DNA of 64,000 nt from Bacteroidota bacterium (GTDB lineage: Bacteria > Bacteroidota > Bacteroidia > Chitinophagales > LD1), in contig JAFDYQ010000008.1 of the NCBI GenBank assembly GCA_018267365.1, positions 1-64,000 of the forward strand. Reading direction: 5' to 3'. Below, in pieces: positions 53,805 through 63,711 of the stretch. The notes under the pieces were generated by a model. It had not been told where the DNA came from. It did not search any database and saw nothing but the letters and a program-made list of their open reading frames with translations. The translations under genes and the position numbers were made by a program. Numbering within the stretch: position 1 is the first letter of the stretch; every line of letters begins with the position of its first letter.

Positions 53805-55001
53805 TTGAGGATACTCGTCCTGCTGAACCGGATCCCCTGGCCGCTCAATGATGGAGGCGCTATCGGTGCCTACCACTTTGTGAAGGGCTATGCTGATGCC
53901 GGCTGTGATGTGACCTGCCTGGCTATGAATACGGCCAGGCATCACGTAGACCTGAAGGATACGGGTGCTGCCTTCCGCGGAGTGGGCGAGTTTGTGCCGG
54001 TAGCCGTGGACAACCGCATCAAACCTATCGATGCGGCATTGAATCTGCTGACCGGCCAGTCTTACATCATGGCGCGCTTTGATAGTAAAGCGTACAGGGC
54101 AGCCCTTGTGGATCTTTTGCAGCGGAAGGAGTTTGATGTGATACATATAGATGGCCTGCCACCCTGCCTGTATATAGACACCTGCCGCCAATACAGTAAA
54201 GCAAAGCTGGTACAGCGGGCCCACAATGTGGAATACAAGATATGGGAGCGCGGGGCTGTGGCAGATAGCAATCCACTGAAACGCTGGTATCTCGGTATAC
54301 AGGCCGCCAGACTGAAAGACTTTGAGCGCGCGGCGCTGGGGCGCGTAGATACCGTACTAGCTATCAGCAAGGAGGATGAGGGCTTCATCAAGGAGCTACA
54401 ACCCGCCGCCAAAACGATCATCGTACCCGCCGGTATGGATATAGACGAGAATGTGCCTGCTATACAGCCTCCGGGAGTGAGCCTTTTCTTCATCGGTGCG
54501 CTGGACTGGCTGCCAAATCTGCAGGGGCTGGAGTGGTTTCTAAAAGAAGTCTGGCCGCAGGTGCATGGAGCGTATCCTAAACTGAAGTTCCATATAGCCG
54601 GCAAAAAGATGCCCGAGCAATTTTATAATTTCGCTGCCATGAACGTAGAAGCGCATGGCGAGGTACCATCTTCTGTAGCTTTTATCAATGGCCACTCTGT
54701 ACTGCTCTCGCCACTGGTATCCGGCAGCGGGGTGCGCATCAAGATCATAGAGGCCATGGCTATGGGCAAGGTAGTACTCTCCACTACTGTGTCTGCTGAG
54801 GGCAGTGGCGCTACAGACGGCCAACAACTGCTGATAGCCAATGACGCTAAAGAGTATATCAGCCAGATAGGCCGTCTGCTCACCGAGCCGGATCTGATGG
54901 CGCGCCTGTCCCGCAGTGCTCGTGAGTTTGCGCTGGACCGCTTCCAGAATAAAAAGATAATATCCCGTTTGCTGGATTATTACAAAACGCTATGCTTGTA
55001 G
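53805..55001 (+). CDS. Family 4 glycosyltransferase
   Basis: A 398-aa GT-B glycosyltransferase with a TTG start: the next in-frame start is far downstream, and relatives begin RILVLLNRIPWPLNDGGA. The N-terminal half has the ligand-facing GAIGAYHFVKGYADAG, the C-terminal half has GALDWLPNLQGLEWFLKEVW, FHIAGKKMP and the nucleotide-binding-type SGVRIKIIEAMAMGK. The final ten bases overlap the next GT2 gene, showing tight coupling. Sugar and acceptor unknown; extracellular polysaccharide is likely. Confidence 0.9.
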   Translation: MRILVLLNRIPWPLNDGGAIGAYHFVKGYADAGCDVTCLAMNTARHHVDLKDTGAAFRGVGEFVPVAVDNRIKPIDAALNLLTGQSYIMARFDSKAYRAALVDLLQRKEFDVIHIDGLPPCLYIDTCRQYSKAKLVQRAHNVEYKIWERGAVADSNPLKRWYLGIQAARLKDFERAALGRVDTVLAISKEDEGFIKELQPAAKTIIVPAGMDIDENVPAIQPPGVSLFFIGALDWLPNLQGLEWFLKEVWPQVHGAYPKLKFHIAGKKMPEQFYNFAAMNVEAHGEVPSSVAFINGHSVLLSPLVSGSGVRIKIIEAMAMGKVVLSTTVSAEGSGATDGQQLLIANDAKEYISQIGRLLTEPDLMARLSRSAREFALDRFQNKKIISRLLDYYKTLCL

Positions 55002-56182
55002 CCCTACAGATCATATACTGGGGCTGCATCCTGCTGCTGCTGCACTCCTATGTGCTGTATCCTATACTCGTGCGCATATTTGCCGCAGGCAAGAAAGATA
55101 ATAGCATAGTATATCACAATGATGATGACCTGCCTCGTGTGTTTATACTCATGTCTGCCTACAATGAGGAGAAGGTGATCCGCGAAAAGCTGGACTCTGT
55201 ACTAGATACGTCCTACCCGCTGGATAAACTCATATTCTGCATAGGCTCTGACAATAGCAGTGACAGGACCACTGAGATCATCGGCGAGTATACAGCGCGC
55301 CATCCGCAGATCAGGTTTACCCCGTACCATGAGCGCAATGGCAAGAGCGGTGTACTGAACAAGCTGTACACCCAGCTCAAGGCACAAGGTCTCCGGGAGA
55401 GTGACATATTTATCCTCACAGATGCCAATGTCTTCTTCACCCGTGAGTGTATCTATGAGATGGTAAAACACTTTAAAAACCCGGCCATCGGGCAAGTAGG
55501 TGGCAATGTGCTGAACAATGGCCAGCGACAGGATGGTATATCTGTGCAGGAGGCCAGCTATATCCAGCGGGAGAATATGATCAAGTACCGTGAAGGACTG
55601 GCCTGGGGTGCCATGATGGGGGCCTTTGGGGCCTGTTATGCTATGCGGGCAGACTGCTTCTCTCCTATCCCGCCCAATTTTCTGATGGAGGATTTCTACA
55701 TCAGTATGAGCATACTGCAGCAGGGCAAGCAGGCTATATCTGAGTTTAAGGCCGTGTGCTACGAAGATGTATCTAATGAAGTGGCAGAGGAATTTAAAAG
55801 AAAGACACGGATCTCTACCGGCAACTGGCAGAATCTGGGCGTCTACTGGCGGATGCTATTCCGCTTTGACGCTGTAGCCTTTGCACTATTGTCGCACAAG
55901 GTGCTGCGTTGGAAGGGGCCTTTCATCATACTGCTGATGCTGATTACCAGCGGCATCCTGATGTGGAGCATGTCGTTCTATGGAGTCCTGTTTGGCGGGC
56001 TGGTACTATTCTGCCTATCGCCTATCGCAGAGGTGTCATTACGCCGGTTGGGTATGCATCCGCCCCTGCTACGCTTTGTGGCCTATTTTAACCTGATGAA
56101 CCTCGCTCTCCTGTATGGCTTCTACAAGTATGTGACAGGAGTACAGACCAGCGCCTGGAGCCCGACTAAAAGAAATATCTAA
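54992..56182 (+). CDS. Membrane-bound family 2 glycosyltransferase
   Basis: A 396-aa GT2 enzyme with one N-terminal helix (about 5-30) and two or three C-terminal helices (about 300-380), the layout of processive or polyprenyl-linked transferases. Motifs are RVFILMSAYNEEKVI, ILTDANVFF (DxD type) and ARLxxx-like MEDFYISMSILQ; the end of the domain reads KRKTRISTGNW in place of the QxxRW signature. It overlaps the GT4 gene by ten bases. It probably adds sugars in the same envelope-glycan pathway. Confidence 0.88.
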   Translation: MLVALQIIYWGCILLLLHSYVLYPILVRIFAAGKKDNSIVYHNDDDLPRVFILMSAYNEEKVIREKLDSVLDTSYPLDKLIFCIGSDNSSDRTTEIIGEYTARHPQIRFTPYHERNGKSGVLNKLYTQLKAQGLRESDIFILTDANVFFTRECIYEMVKHFKNPAIGQVGGNVLNNGQRQDGISVQEASYIQRENMIKYREGLAWGAMMGAFGACYAMRADCFSPIPPNFLMEDFYISMSILQQGKQAISEFKAVCYEDVSNEVAEEFKRKTRISTGNWQNLGVYWRMLFRFDAVAFALLSHKVLRWKGPFIILLMLITSGILMWSMSFYGVLFGGLVLFCLSPIAEVSLRRLGMHPPLLRFVAYFNLMNLALLYGFYKYVTGVQTSAWSPTKRNI

Positions 56183-56184
56183 AA

Positions 56185-56475
56185 CTATGGGAATTTAGTT
56201 TCGGGATCGCGGCTAGTGTGGAATACAGAATAAACAGTTATTACTTTATCTGTCACCTCATATACTATTATAAATGGAAATCGACGGAGCAGAGTCTGAC
56301 GAAATTTGTCTATTGTGACCTGAAAATGCAGTGGATACTTAAGAACGTAATTAAGCTTATCTTCTACTTCCTCTACGAATCTATCTCCTAATCCGGAGCT
56401 TTGTTCTTCATAATATCTATAAGCTTCCTCGATTTCATCAGAAGCTGTATCCTTGACTATCAGCCGATAACTCAT
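56185..56475 (-). CDS. RelE/ParE-family toxin
   Basis: A 96-aa putative toxin: YRLIVKDTASDEIEEAYRYYEEQ and LGDRFVEEVEDKLNYVLKYPLHF, with the final beta strand FIIVYEVTDKVITVYSVFHTSR, are all hallmarks of the ParE/RelE fold. It overlaps its antitoxin by four bases. RelE-type members cut mRNA, ParE-type block gyrase; the sequence does not decide which. Confidence 0.88.
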   Translation of the reverse strand: MSYRLIVKDTASDEIEEAYRYYEEQSSGLGDRFVEEVEDKLNYVLKYPLHFQVTIDKFRQTLLRRFPFIIVYEVTDKVITVYSVFHTSRDPETKFP

Positions 56476-56699
56476 TTGCGCTTCGCCTTAAGCCTCTTCT
56501 TAACCTCTTCCCACGTGTAAGATTCCGTAAGACCTGCTTCATGCCCTTTTTTTCGCTTGCGTAATTCTTTAATTTGCTCTTCTGATAGTTGGTATTGCTC
56601 TATGGAAGGCTTGACCAACGTTTTGATTGCTTCTAATACTTTATCATCAGCTTGCTCCACATAGCCATGCACTTCATTTCTCAGATCTGATGTTTTCAT
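56472..56699 (-). CDS. Antitoxin of the RelE/ParE module
   Basis: A 75-aa small helical protein (MKTSDLRNEVHGYVEQADD... EEVKKRLKAKRK), acidic in the first part and strongly basic at the end. The gene order antitoxin-toxin with a four-base overlap is standard. It probably neutralises the toxin and represses the operon. The region is AT-richer than its neighbours, as is common for acquired modules. Confidence 0.8.
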   Translation of the reverse strand: MKTSDLRNEVHGYVEQADDKVLEAIKTLVKPSIEQYQLSEEQIKELRKRKKGHEAGLTESYTWEEVKKRLKAKRK

Positions 56700-56957
56700 T
56701 TTTTTTCTTTATACTAAGATAGGGAAAACAGTACTGTATTCAAAAAGGCAACTTTTGTCAAGGTTATCACCCTAGACAGCACACATGAATTAATATATAA
56801 ATTTTAAATAAAATAAAAACTGAGCAATGGCGCGGGTTTCGGCTATTGCCAAACGACGGTAGACATCTATAAAAATAAGTGCTTGCTATTTCACAAATTT
56901 GCGCCGCAATATTTCAATATCCGCTTTGCGGCTACCCGCAGGCGCAAAATATATAAT

Positions 56958-58316
56958 ATGAAATCACAACTGAATACGATAGAAGAAGCTATCGCTGATA
57001 TCAAGAAAGGCAAACTGATCATAGTAGTGGATGATGAGGATCGTGAGAATGAAGGTGACTTTGTGACCGCTGCGCGCAATGTGACCCCTGAGATCATCAA
57101 CTATATGTCTAAAGTAGGGCGTGGGCTGATCTGCGCTCCTATCTCAAAAGGTATAGCCGACCGCCTCAATCTGAGCCTCATGGTAGGCAGCAATAACTCT
57201 GCCCATGAAACAGCTTTTACCATCTCTATAGACCTGCGCGGCCACGGCTGCACCACGGGCATCTCTGCGCATGACCGGTCCAAGACCATCCATGCCATGA
57301 TAGACCCTAAGTACCGCCCTGAGGAGCTGGCGAGGCCGGGTCACATCTTCCCGCTCATAGCCAAGGAAGGCGGTGTACTGCGTCGTACAGGCCATACAGA
57401 GGCTACGGTAGACCTGGCGCGGCTGGCGGGATTTGAAGAGGCCGGGGTGCTGGTAGAGATCATGAATGAAGACGGTACAATGGCGCGTCTACCCGACCTG
57501 CTGAAGATGGCTAAAAAGGAAAAACTGAAGATCATCTCTATCAAAGACCTCGTGGCCTACCGCATGAAGCATGAGCGCCTGATCACGAAGGAGGAGACGG
57601 TGCATATGCCGACTAAGTATGGAGACTTCAAGCTCATAGCATACTCTCAGATGAATAGCGGCGATGTACATATGGCGCTGGTCAAGGGCACGTGGAAAAA
57701 AGACGAACCCGTGCTGGTGCGTGTGCATAGCTCCTGCGCTACAGGAGATATACTGGGCTCTATGCGTTGTGACTGTGGGGATCAACTACATGCCGCTATG
57801 CAGCAGATAGAGAAAGCCGGAAAGGGTGTGGTACTATACATCCAGCAGGAGGGCCGTGGCATCGGTCTGATCAATAAGCTGCACGCCTATCGCCTGCAGG
57901 AAAAGGGGAAAGATACCGTAGAGGCTAATCTCGCTCTGGGCTTTAATATGGATAATCGCGACTACGGCGTAGGTGCGCAGATACTCAATGACCTGGGCAT
58001 ACAGAAGATGCGCCTCATGACCAATAACCCCAAGAAGCGCGTAGGCCTGATAGGCTATGGCCTGGAGATAGTAGAGAATGTGGCGCTGGAGGTCCACCCT
58101 AACCCGCACAACCTCCGCTACCTGGAGACCAAGCGGGACAAGATGGGCCACGAGATACTGAAACCTGTGGCCACAGTGAAGCTGAAAGGTAAAGCAAAAG
58201 AGAAAGTAGCTGAGGTGGCAAAAGCAAAGGCCAGGAAGTCTGATAAAGTGAAAGCTAAAGCAGAGAAGCCCAAAGTGAAGAAAGCAGATAAGGGTAAGAA
58301 GAAAAAGGTCAAGTAG
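56958..58316 (+). CDS. ribBA: RibBA with lysine-rich C-terminal tail
   Basis: Bifunctional riboflavin enzyme of 452 aa. The N-terminal DHBP synthase (RibB, about 1-205) has [11 protein letters not shown] and [14 protein letters not shown]; the C-terminal GTP cyclohydrolase II (RibA, about 206-400) has the zinc site [15 protein letters not shown] and [11 protein letters not shown]. Both activities seem intact. After [12 protein letters not shown] a tail of about 45 residues rich in Lys and Ala ([18 protein letters not shown] to KGKKKKVK) is attached, not found in typical RibBA. The start is the Met before [11 protein letters not shown]; 25 upstream residues in frame are rejected. The queA gene follows after four bases. 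Confidence 0.95.
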   Translation: MKSQLNTIEEAIADIKKGKLIIVVDDEDRENEGDFVTAARNVTPEIINYMSKVGRGLICAPISKGIADRLNLSLMVGSNNSAHETAFTISIDLRGHGCTTGISAHDRSKTIHAMIDPKYRPEELARPGHIFPLIAKEGGVLRRTGHTEATVDLARLAGFEEAGVLVEIMNEDGTMARLPDLLKMAKKEKLKIISIKDLVAYRMKHERLITKEETVHMPTKYGDFKLIAYSQMNSGDVHMALVKGTWKKDEPVLVRVHSSCATGDILGSMRCDCGDQLHAAMQQIEKAGKGVVLYIQQEGRGIGLINKLHAYRLQEKGKDTVEANLALGFNMDNRDYGVGAQILNDLGIQKMRLMTNNPKKRVGLIGYGLEIVENVALEVHPNPHNLRYLETKRDKMGHEILKPVATVKLKGKAKEKVAEVAKAKARKSDKVKAKAEKPKVKKADKGKKKKVK

Positions 58317-58320
58317 CCCT

Positions 58321-59559
58321 GTGAATACCCGCGATATACGCATAGCTGACTATACCTACGTGCTGCCTGATGACAGGATAGCCAAGTATCCGCTGCCGGA
58401 TCGTGATCTTTCCAAATTGCTATTGTATCAAAACGGGGCGATCGCTGAGGATATCTATCGGAATATCTCCGTATACATACCCAGTGATTCGCTGGTCATC
58501 TTCAATGATACAAAAGTGGTGCATGCACGATTATTGTTTCCAAAAGAGACAGGATCTACGATAGAGGTCTTTTGCCTGGAGCCGAATGAGAGATATGCTG
58601 ATATCACCACCGGCATGATGCAGACGCAGGAGGTTTATTGGAAGTGCCTCGTGGGCAAAGCAGATAAGTGGAAAGAGAAAGAACTGTATCTACGCTATCC
58701 GGAACATGGTATCACCCTCACGGCATCTATCGTAGAGAAGCTGAGCGATTGCTATGTGATACATCTGCGGTGGGATACGGACGCCACCTTTGCCGAGATA
58801 CTGTATCTGGCAGGCGCCGTGCCGCTGCCTCCGTATATCAAGCGGAAAGCCGACAAAGCTGACAGCGACACCTACCAGACCATCTACAGCCGTGCGGAGG
58901 GATCTGTGGCGGCGCCGACGGCCGGGCTACATTTCACTGAGCGGATATTTAATGACTTTCGCGCTAAGAAGATCCACTGGGACTTTGTGACGCTGCATGT
59001 AGGAGCCGGGACCTTCAAACCTGTAAAGGCAGAAGTGATAGCCGACCATCAGATGCACGCGGAGTGGCTGGACGTACCGGTCACACTAGTAGAAAAGCTA
59101 CGCGACGCTATCACAGCCGGTCGCAATATCGTAGCAGTGGGTACTACTGCTACGCGTACGCTGGAGAGCCTGTACTGGATCGGATCTAAGGTTCATCGCA
59201 AACCAGATACGCAGCCATCGCAAGTGGCTATTCAGCAATGGGATGCATATGAGTCTGAGGGTACATTATCTACAACGGAGGCACTGGATGCACTCCTGTC
59301 CTATCTTCACGTACATGATCTGGATAGGATCATCACGCGTACACAGTTGCTTATCGCCCCGGGCTACCAATGGCGGTTAGTCAAGGAATTGGTTACCAAC
59401 TTTCACCAACCGGATAGCACGCTGCTACTGCTCGTGGCAGCACTAGTGGGCGATGACTGGCGCAAGCTATATGACTATGCATTAGCACACGACTTCAGAT
59501 TCCTCAGCTATGGGGATGGATGCTACCTGAGAAATACCGATTTATCAGGTAAATACTAG
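58321..59559 (+). CDS. queA: tRNA preQ1 S-adenosylmethionine ribosyltransferase-isomerase
   Basis: Transfers and rearranges the ribosyl group of SAM to preQ1 at tRNA position 34 to form epoxyqueuosine. 412 aa, GTG start four bases after ribBA. Landmarks are DYTYVLPDDRIAKYPL and DSLVIFNDTKVVHARL at the start, EGSVAAPTAGLHFTERIF as the core motif, and TLHVGAGTFKPVK. The C-terminal part ends in TNFHQPDSTLLLLVAAL. It shares a likely operon with ribBA. Dependence on SAM links it loosely to the methionine locus. Confidence 0.93.
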   Translation: MNTRDIRIADYTYVLPDDRIAKYPLPDRDLSKLLLYQNGAIAEDIYRNISVYIPSDSLVIFNDTKVVHARLLFPKETGSTIEVFCLEPNERYADITTGMMQTQEVYWKCLVGKADKWKEKELYLRYPEHGITLTASIVEKLSDCYVIHLRWDTDATFAEILYLAGAVPLPPYIKRKADKADSDTYQTIYSRAEGSVAAPTAGLHFTERIFNDFRAKKIHWDFVTLHVGAGTFKPVKAEVIADHQMHAEWLDVPVTLVEKLRDAITAGRNIVAVGTTATRTLESLYWIGSKVHRKPDTQPSQVAIQQWDAYESEGTLSTTEALDALLSYLHVHDLDRIITRTQLLIAPGYQWRLVKELVTNFHQPDSTLLLLVAALVGDDWRKLYDYALAHDFRFLSYGDGCYLRNTDLSGKY

Positions 59560-59990
59560 AGAATCTTTCCCAATCGTGATTTCAGAATATTGAGTTCGGG
59601 ATTAGCGTATTGCGACCTACGCTCCAGCAGAAAATCAGGAACGCCTGATCGGCATTGCCTAAAACCGAACGGCTCATAAAATGGATTTAGCTGACGTTTG
59701 CAGATCAAGTAGCAGTCAAGATTTTCGAGCTCTATAACAGCTCTTCGCAGCATGAGAGTGCCTATACCAAGGCGCTGATACTCTGCCAATATATTAAAAC
59801 CTCTCAACACTGTACTGCCTTGCTCTGTACATATGCGCAGTATACCGACCTTTTCCGCTCCTATCTCAGCTATCACTATCTGATCGGAGTAGGCTATGGA
59901 ATCGGCATTGCGATAAGTTGTTTTCTCGTAGAAAGCCTTTACCTCCGTGATATCAGCGTGAGCATAATACATGATTATTGCATGCTGCAT
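59556..59990 (-). CDS. GNAT-family N-acetyltransferase
   Basis: A 144-aa acetyltransferase. From the Met before QHAIIMYYAHADITEV the first helix-strand part is followed by the acetyl-CoA-binding loop LAEYQRLGIGTLML (R/QxxGxG/A) and a typical end NPFYEPFGFRQ. A long open frame on this strand would extend 158 residues upstream, but that part is the shadow of the next gene, so the shorter form is used. Substrate unknown; small GNATs of this type often act on amines or peptides. It converges with queA, overlapping by four bases. Confidence 0.85.
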   Translation of the reverse strand: MQHAIIMYYAHADITEVKAFYEKTTYRNADSIAYSDQIVIAEIGAEKVGILRICTEQGSTVLRGFNILAEYQRLGIGTLMLRRAVIELENLDCYLICKRQLNPFYEPFGFRQCRSGVPDFLLERRSQYANPELNILKSRLGKIL

Positions 59991-60015
59991 ACCTGCAAAG
60001 ATATAGGTCTGGCTG

Positions 60016-63000
60016 TTAAAATATCGCGCGTATCTCAGCCCTGCCGGTATGGACAGATTTATCTGAGCCGGTCTGGCGGCCATCGTAGCTGAGCAAGAGC
60101 TGTATGGAGGTAGCGAGGCGCTGCTCAAAGCTGACATTCCATACGAAGTTATTGCCGTTTTTGAGGCCATCCAGCATGGCATACTGCGCCTGTTCATTGG
60201 TATAGGCACTGCTGGAATATTTGATCGCTGAGTAGGATGCCTTTGCGCCGACGGTGGTTTTATTATGCCTTGTAAATTTGAAATCCAGACCCACCTGATT
60301 GATCTGCGCAGTTTGCCCACCATAAGTGGCCACATCATTTCGCTTGAAACCGTAGTAATATGTCGCCGCCAGGCGTATAGAACTCTTGAAAAGGTAGCTG
60401 AGTTCATTATTGGTCTCATTGTATTTGATACTGTACTGCTGATCGGCATAAAAGTCTGACTCATTAGCCTTGATACCGTTGGTGTAGCTGGATTGCAGAT
60501 TGAGCTGCTTTACGATGTTCCATTTGACCGTAGCGCCCTGCGTCTGCGTCAGGTGATTTTCGACACCTGCGGTAAGCAGCGTACGGCTCCGGGCATAGTT
60601 GAAATCTATCTGCCCGCTTATCTTGGCGCTGAGCCTGTTTATATAGAGACTATTGCGGCTATTCATAGTGAGCGATACGATATTGGTATCCATCTTCATG
60701 GTAGGAAACGGATTGAAATAATTCTCCGTGGCTACGCCTTTGCCGGCATATATTTTTTTGGTCAGCTGTACGCTGGTAAAGAGCGAGAAGAGAGATACTG
60801 CCTTGCCGAAACCATGCGCATTTCGCAGCAGGGCGGCAGGGTTTATATTCAAAGCCTCATTGAAGGTAGTCGTATTGACCGCATAAAAGTCGGGCGTAGT
60901 AGAGAAAGACCGGATGTAAGACGTATCTGAGCGATATGTGGCAGGCACAAAGTCAGCGAGCTGTTTCGGTTTTGATGGATCCTTGCCTATCCAGATATAG
61001 TCGCCCGTATTGGTAGGCGATACGAGATACACCAGCTGTATCTTCTGCTCACTGCCGGCCCCTAGCTCATAGAGTGTGGAGGATCGGATCAATCCTTTGG
61101 CAGCCGCCACGGTATAGTTGATCCGGCCCAGGTAGTAGTTTTTCAGATCCTGCGCCTGCAGGGCAGAGTCGCGGAGATCCAGCCGTCGGTATGTGAGCGT
61201 CCAGTCTATAGTCTGGTTTCGGATGGAGACTATGCTACCTGATACGTTGATCGTATGCGCTATCTTGACCACAGGTCTCAGCCCCGTGGCACTGGCGGGC
61301 TGCTCGGTACGAAGGAGATATTCTATCTTAAACTGATTTTTGGTCGTATCTGACGATCCAAAATAGTAACGGTAGTTTTGCCAGATGTGTGTGAGGGCAG
61401 TATTGAAGGTATCTGTATAGTGATCCTTATACAGGTTCATCTCATGATCAAAAGTGATACCCGTTTTGATCCCACCCAGCGCTTTAAACCTATATGACAG
61501 CTCCCCCCTGGGGCGGAGGAAATCCGACTTGCCCTCCAGGGCATCAGAATGAAGGTAACTCGTATAGAAAGTAAAGGCAAATCCTTTTTTGGCCAGCTGC
61601 GCGCTGACCACATTCTCATAGCCCCTGTAGGCAGTATCACGAATGAAAGTACGAAAGCGATAATTGATAAATCCCATTTGGACCCAGGTATAGGTGATGC
61701 CAGCTATGCCCGTATGCTCGTTGTATGTCTGAGTAGCGCTGGTATTGAGGTTAAAGTCACGGGCAAACTCCACATTACGGAAGCGCTGAATAGGATTGAA
61801 ATGATTTTGTACAAGCTCATAGCTGGCCTCTATGTCTACTTTTTCTTTGACTATACCTGAGTCAGACCTGGTGATGATCTGCCCTTTATAGGCTACTGTA
61901 CCGGCACCACCTATATCATTCTTCTTGTCTTTGGTAGAAAAGAGGTTTACGTTGTTATTGCTCATGGCCACCTCTCCGGTGATGACGTTATTCTTGTTGA
62001 TAGCATAGCTGCCGGCCAGTGTAAACATCTGGTGCATCTGCGGGGCTATGAGCTTGATAATGGGCATGTACTGCCCGGTAGGTATTTTGGTGACACCGGT
62101 AGCACCCGTACTCAGCACAGGAGGCGAGTAGGTGAACACCCGTCCATTGGCTGTATTTTGAGCAGATACGTAAGTACCATTGCCGATACCGACATCGGTA
62201 AACACAATAGCGTAGTGCGCTCTAGCTGAGTCTGTACTATAAACATAGAATGTATCAGGCACATTCACAGTAGTGCCCAGCGCCGGCACGTAGACGGAGT
62301 ACATGGTATCGTGGCGCTCATACAGCACACGGTTTACATCATAAGATGCGGTATCTACACCGGTATAGAAAGCCCGGTCTACACTATCTCCCAGCGAGGC
62401 CAGAAACGCTTTCTTATTGTCATCGAGTGTCTGCTGCTGACTCTGGTTTTTGCTATCCTGCTCGGTATACATGTCAAAGACAATGTTGCCTTTCTTATTC
62501 TTTGAGGTCCAGTCAAATCTGGCATCAGCCATGGTCCGCTGATAGCTGCGCTCCGAGTATTGAAACTCGACTATAATACGCAGATCTGCAGTAATAATAC
62601 GGCGCGGAGTGAAGGTAACTGTGCCAAGATTGTAATCTATGACATAGTCTTGATTGGCACCGCGGGTCAGTTTCTGGCCGTTGATAAAGACCTGCTCAGA
62701 GTTGGCCAGGATGATGATATAACTTTCTCCATCTGCGCCGAATAGCTTGTATGGTCCTTGATTGCCCTCAGTGATGGTGAGGGTATTGCGCGAAAACTTG
62801 CCCTTGGATATACCCGCTGCTACATGTGTTTTCAGCATACCGTATTTCTTCAGGTCATAGAGTCCGTTGTAGCCGCCGCCTTGTGCCTTTTTGGTATATG
62901 ACAGGAAATGATCCGGAGGCGAATACATATCAAAGTCGCCTACAATCACGGTATGGTTGCCCTTGCGCAGCTGGATGAAGATCTTGTCAAACTGTTGTAC

Positions 63001-63585
63001 CTGCTGTGTATTGCCTTCGGGCTGTATGGGAATATTATTGTCTGTGATAGCTGCTGTGACCTCCAGATCGCGGGCCAGCATACCCTGCATCTGAAGGTTG
63101 AAGGCAGAGTTGAGCACCACACTCTGATTGCTGCCAAACGATAGCCCGCGCGAAAAGTTTCCATTGTAGTCGAGTGACCCGAAATCAATAAGCTTGTCAG
63201 GAGATACTTCTGCCGGCACATAGGTAAATGGGGTCATGGTCCGATTGATATTCGCCTTGAGATATGCCCTGTAGTCTTTGTCAAAATATCTATTGGCAAA
63301 GGCGTAAGGGTAGGTGCGAAAGGACGCTCTGACTGAGTCGCCTGCCGGCTTCTTTTTCCAGATCAGCAGGGAGGCAAAGGGTAATAAATCGTAGGCGGAG
63401 GTATCGAGCACCTGCCCGTCCGGGCTGTGTAGCACGAGTGTGTGAGGTATGAGGCTGAGGCTGTCCAGCCGGACAGTATCTACATTCAGAGGGATGCTGC
63501 GGGTCCTGATATTGGAGGCATACTGCCCCCTGACCGTACCCAGCGCCATGCACATCAGGACCAATATGTAAATACGCCTCACCAA
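60016..63585 (-). CDS. Large outer-membrane beta-barrel protein of unknown function
   Basis: An 1,189-aa exported protein of a family common in Bacteroidota. Signal peptide 1-20 (TVRGQ). The conserved N-terminal half has DYNGNFSRGLSFGSNQSVVLN, AAITDNNIPIQPEGNTQQ, a central VFINGQKLTRGANQDYVIDY and FTPRRIITADLRIIVEFQYSER; the second half is a barrel-like series of amphipathic strands ending RAEIRAIF. There is no T9SS tail. It could be a porin, receptor or assembly factor; the family has no proven role. It is followed closely by a GNAT gene. Confidence 0.75.
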   Translation of the reverse strand: MVRRIYILVLMCMALGTVRGQYASNIRTRSIPLNVDTVRLDSLSLIPHTLVLHSPDGQVLDTSAYDLLPFASLLIWKKKPAGDSVRASFRTYPYAFANRYFDKDYRAYLKANINRTMTPFTYVPAEVSPDKLIDFGSLDYNGNFSRGLSFGSNQSVVLNSAFNLQMQGMLARDLEVTAAITDNNIPIQPEGNTQQVQQFDKIFIQLRKGNHTVIVGDFDMYSPPDHFLSYTKKAQGGGYNGLYDLKKYGMLKTHVAAGISKGKFSRNTLTITEGNQGPYKLFGADGESYIIILANSEQVFINGQKLTRGANQDYVIDYNLGTVTFTPRRIITADLRIIVEFQYSERSYQRTMADARFDWTSKNKKGNIVFDMYTEQDSKNQSQQQTLDDNKKAFLASLGDSVDRAFYTGVDTASYDVNRVLYERHDTMYSVYVPALGTTVNVPDTFYVYSTDSARAHYAIVFTDVGIGNGTYVSAQNTANGRVFTYSPPVLSTGATGVTKIPTGQYMPIIKLIAPQMHQMFTLAGSYAINKNNVITGEVAMSNNNVNLFSTKDKKNDIGGAGTVAYKGQIITRSDSGIVKEKVDIEASYELVQNHFNPIQRFRNVEFARDFNLNTSATQTYNEHTGIAGITYTWVQMGFINYRFRTFIRDTAYRGYENVVSAQLAKKGFAFTFYTSYLHSDALEGKSDFLRPRGELSYRFKALGGIKTGITFDHEMNLYKDHYTDTFNTALTHIWQNYRYYFGSSDTTKNQFKIEYLLRTEQPASATGLRPVVKIAHTINVSGSIVSIRNQTIDWTLTYRRLDLRDSALQAQDLKNYYLGRINYTVAAAKGLIRSSTLYELGAGSEQKIQLVYLVSPTNTGDYIWIGKDPSKPKQLADFVPATYRSDTSYIRSFSTTPDFYAVNTTTFNEALNINPAALLRNAHGFGKAVSLFSLFTSVQLTKKIYAGKGVATENYFNPFPTMKMDTNIVSLTMNSRNSLYINRLSAKISGQIDFNYARSRTLLTAGVENHLTQTQGATVKWNIVKQLNLQSSYTNGIKANESDFYADQQYSIKYNETNNELSYLFKSSIRLAATYYYGFKRNDVATYGGQTAQINQVGLDFKFTRHNKTTVGAKASYSAIKYSSSAYTNEQAQYAMLDGLKNGNNFVWNVSFEQRLATSIQLLLSYDGRQTGSDKSVHTGRAEIRAIF

Positions 63586-63711
63586 AATGAATCTCTAAAA
63601 CGCGCTTTAGGGCTACAAATTACTAAACCAGAGGTAATAAAATGAAGTGATAATGAGGCTGTAATACACTATAGAATGTGAAGGCACCTGAAATCCAAAC
63701 AGCACTGACGG

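Noticed and set aside
56700-56957. FMN riboswitch upstream of ribBA
   Set aside because: No conserved RFN-element motifs were found; the region is simply AT-rich with short inverted repeats.
59991-60464. A 302-aa open frame that would join this stretch to the GNAT gene
   Set aside because: The extra 158 residues are the shadow of the large outer-membrane protein gene on the same strand. The GNAT domain starts at the Met before QHAIIMYYA.
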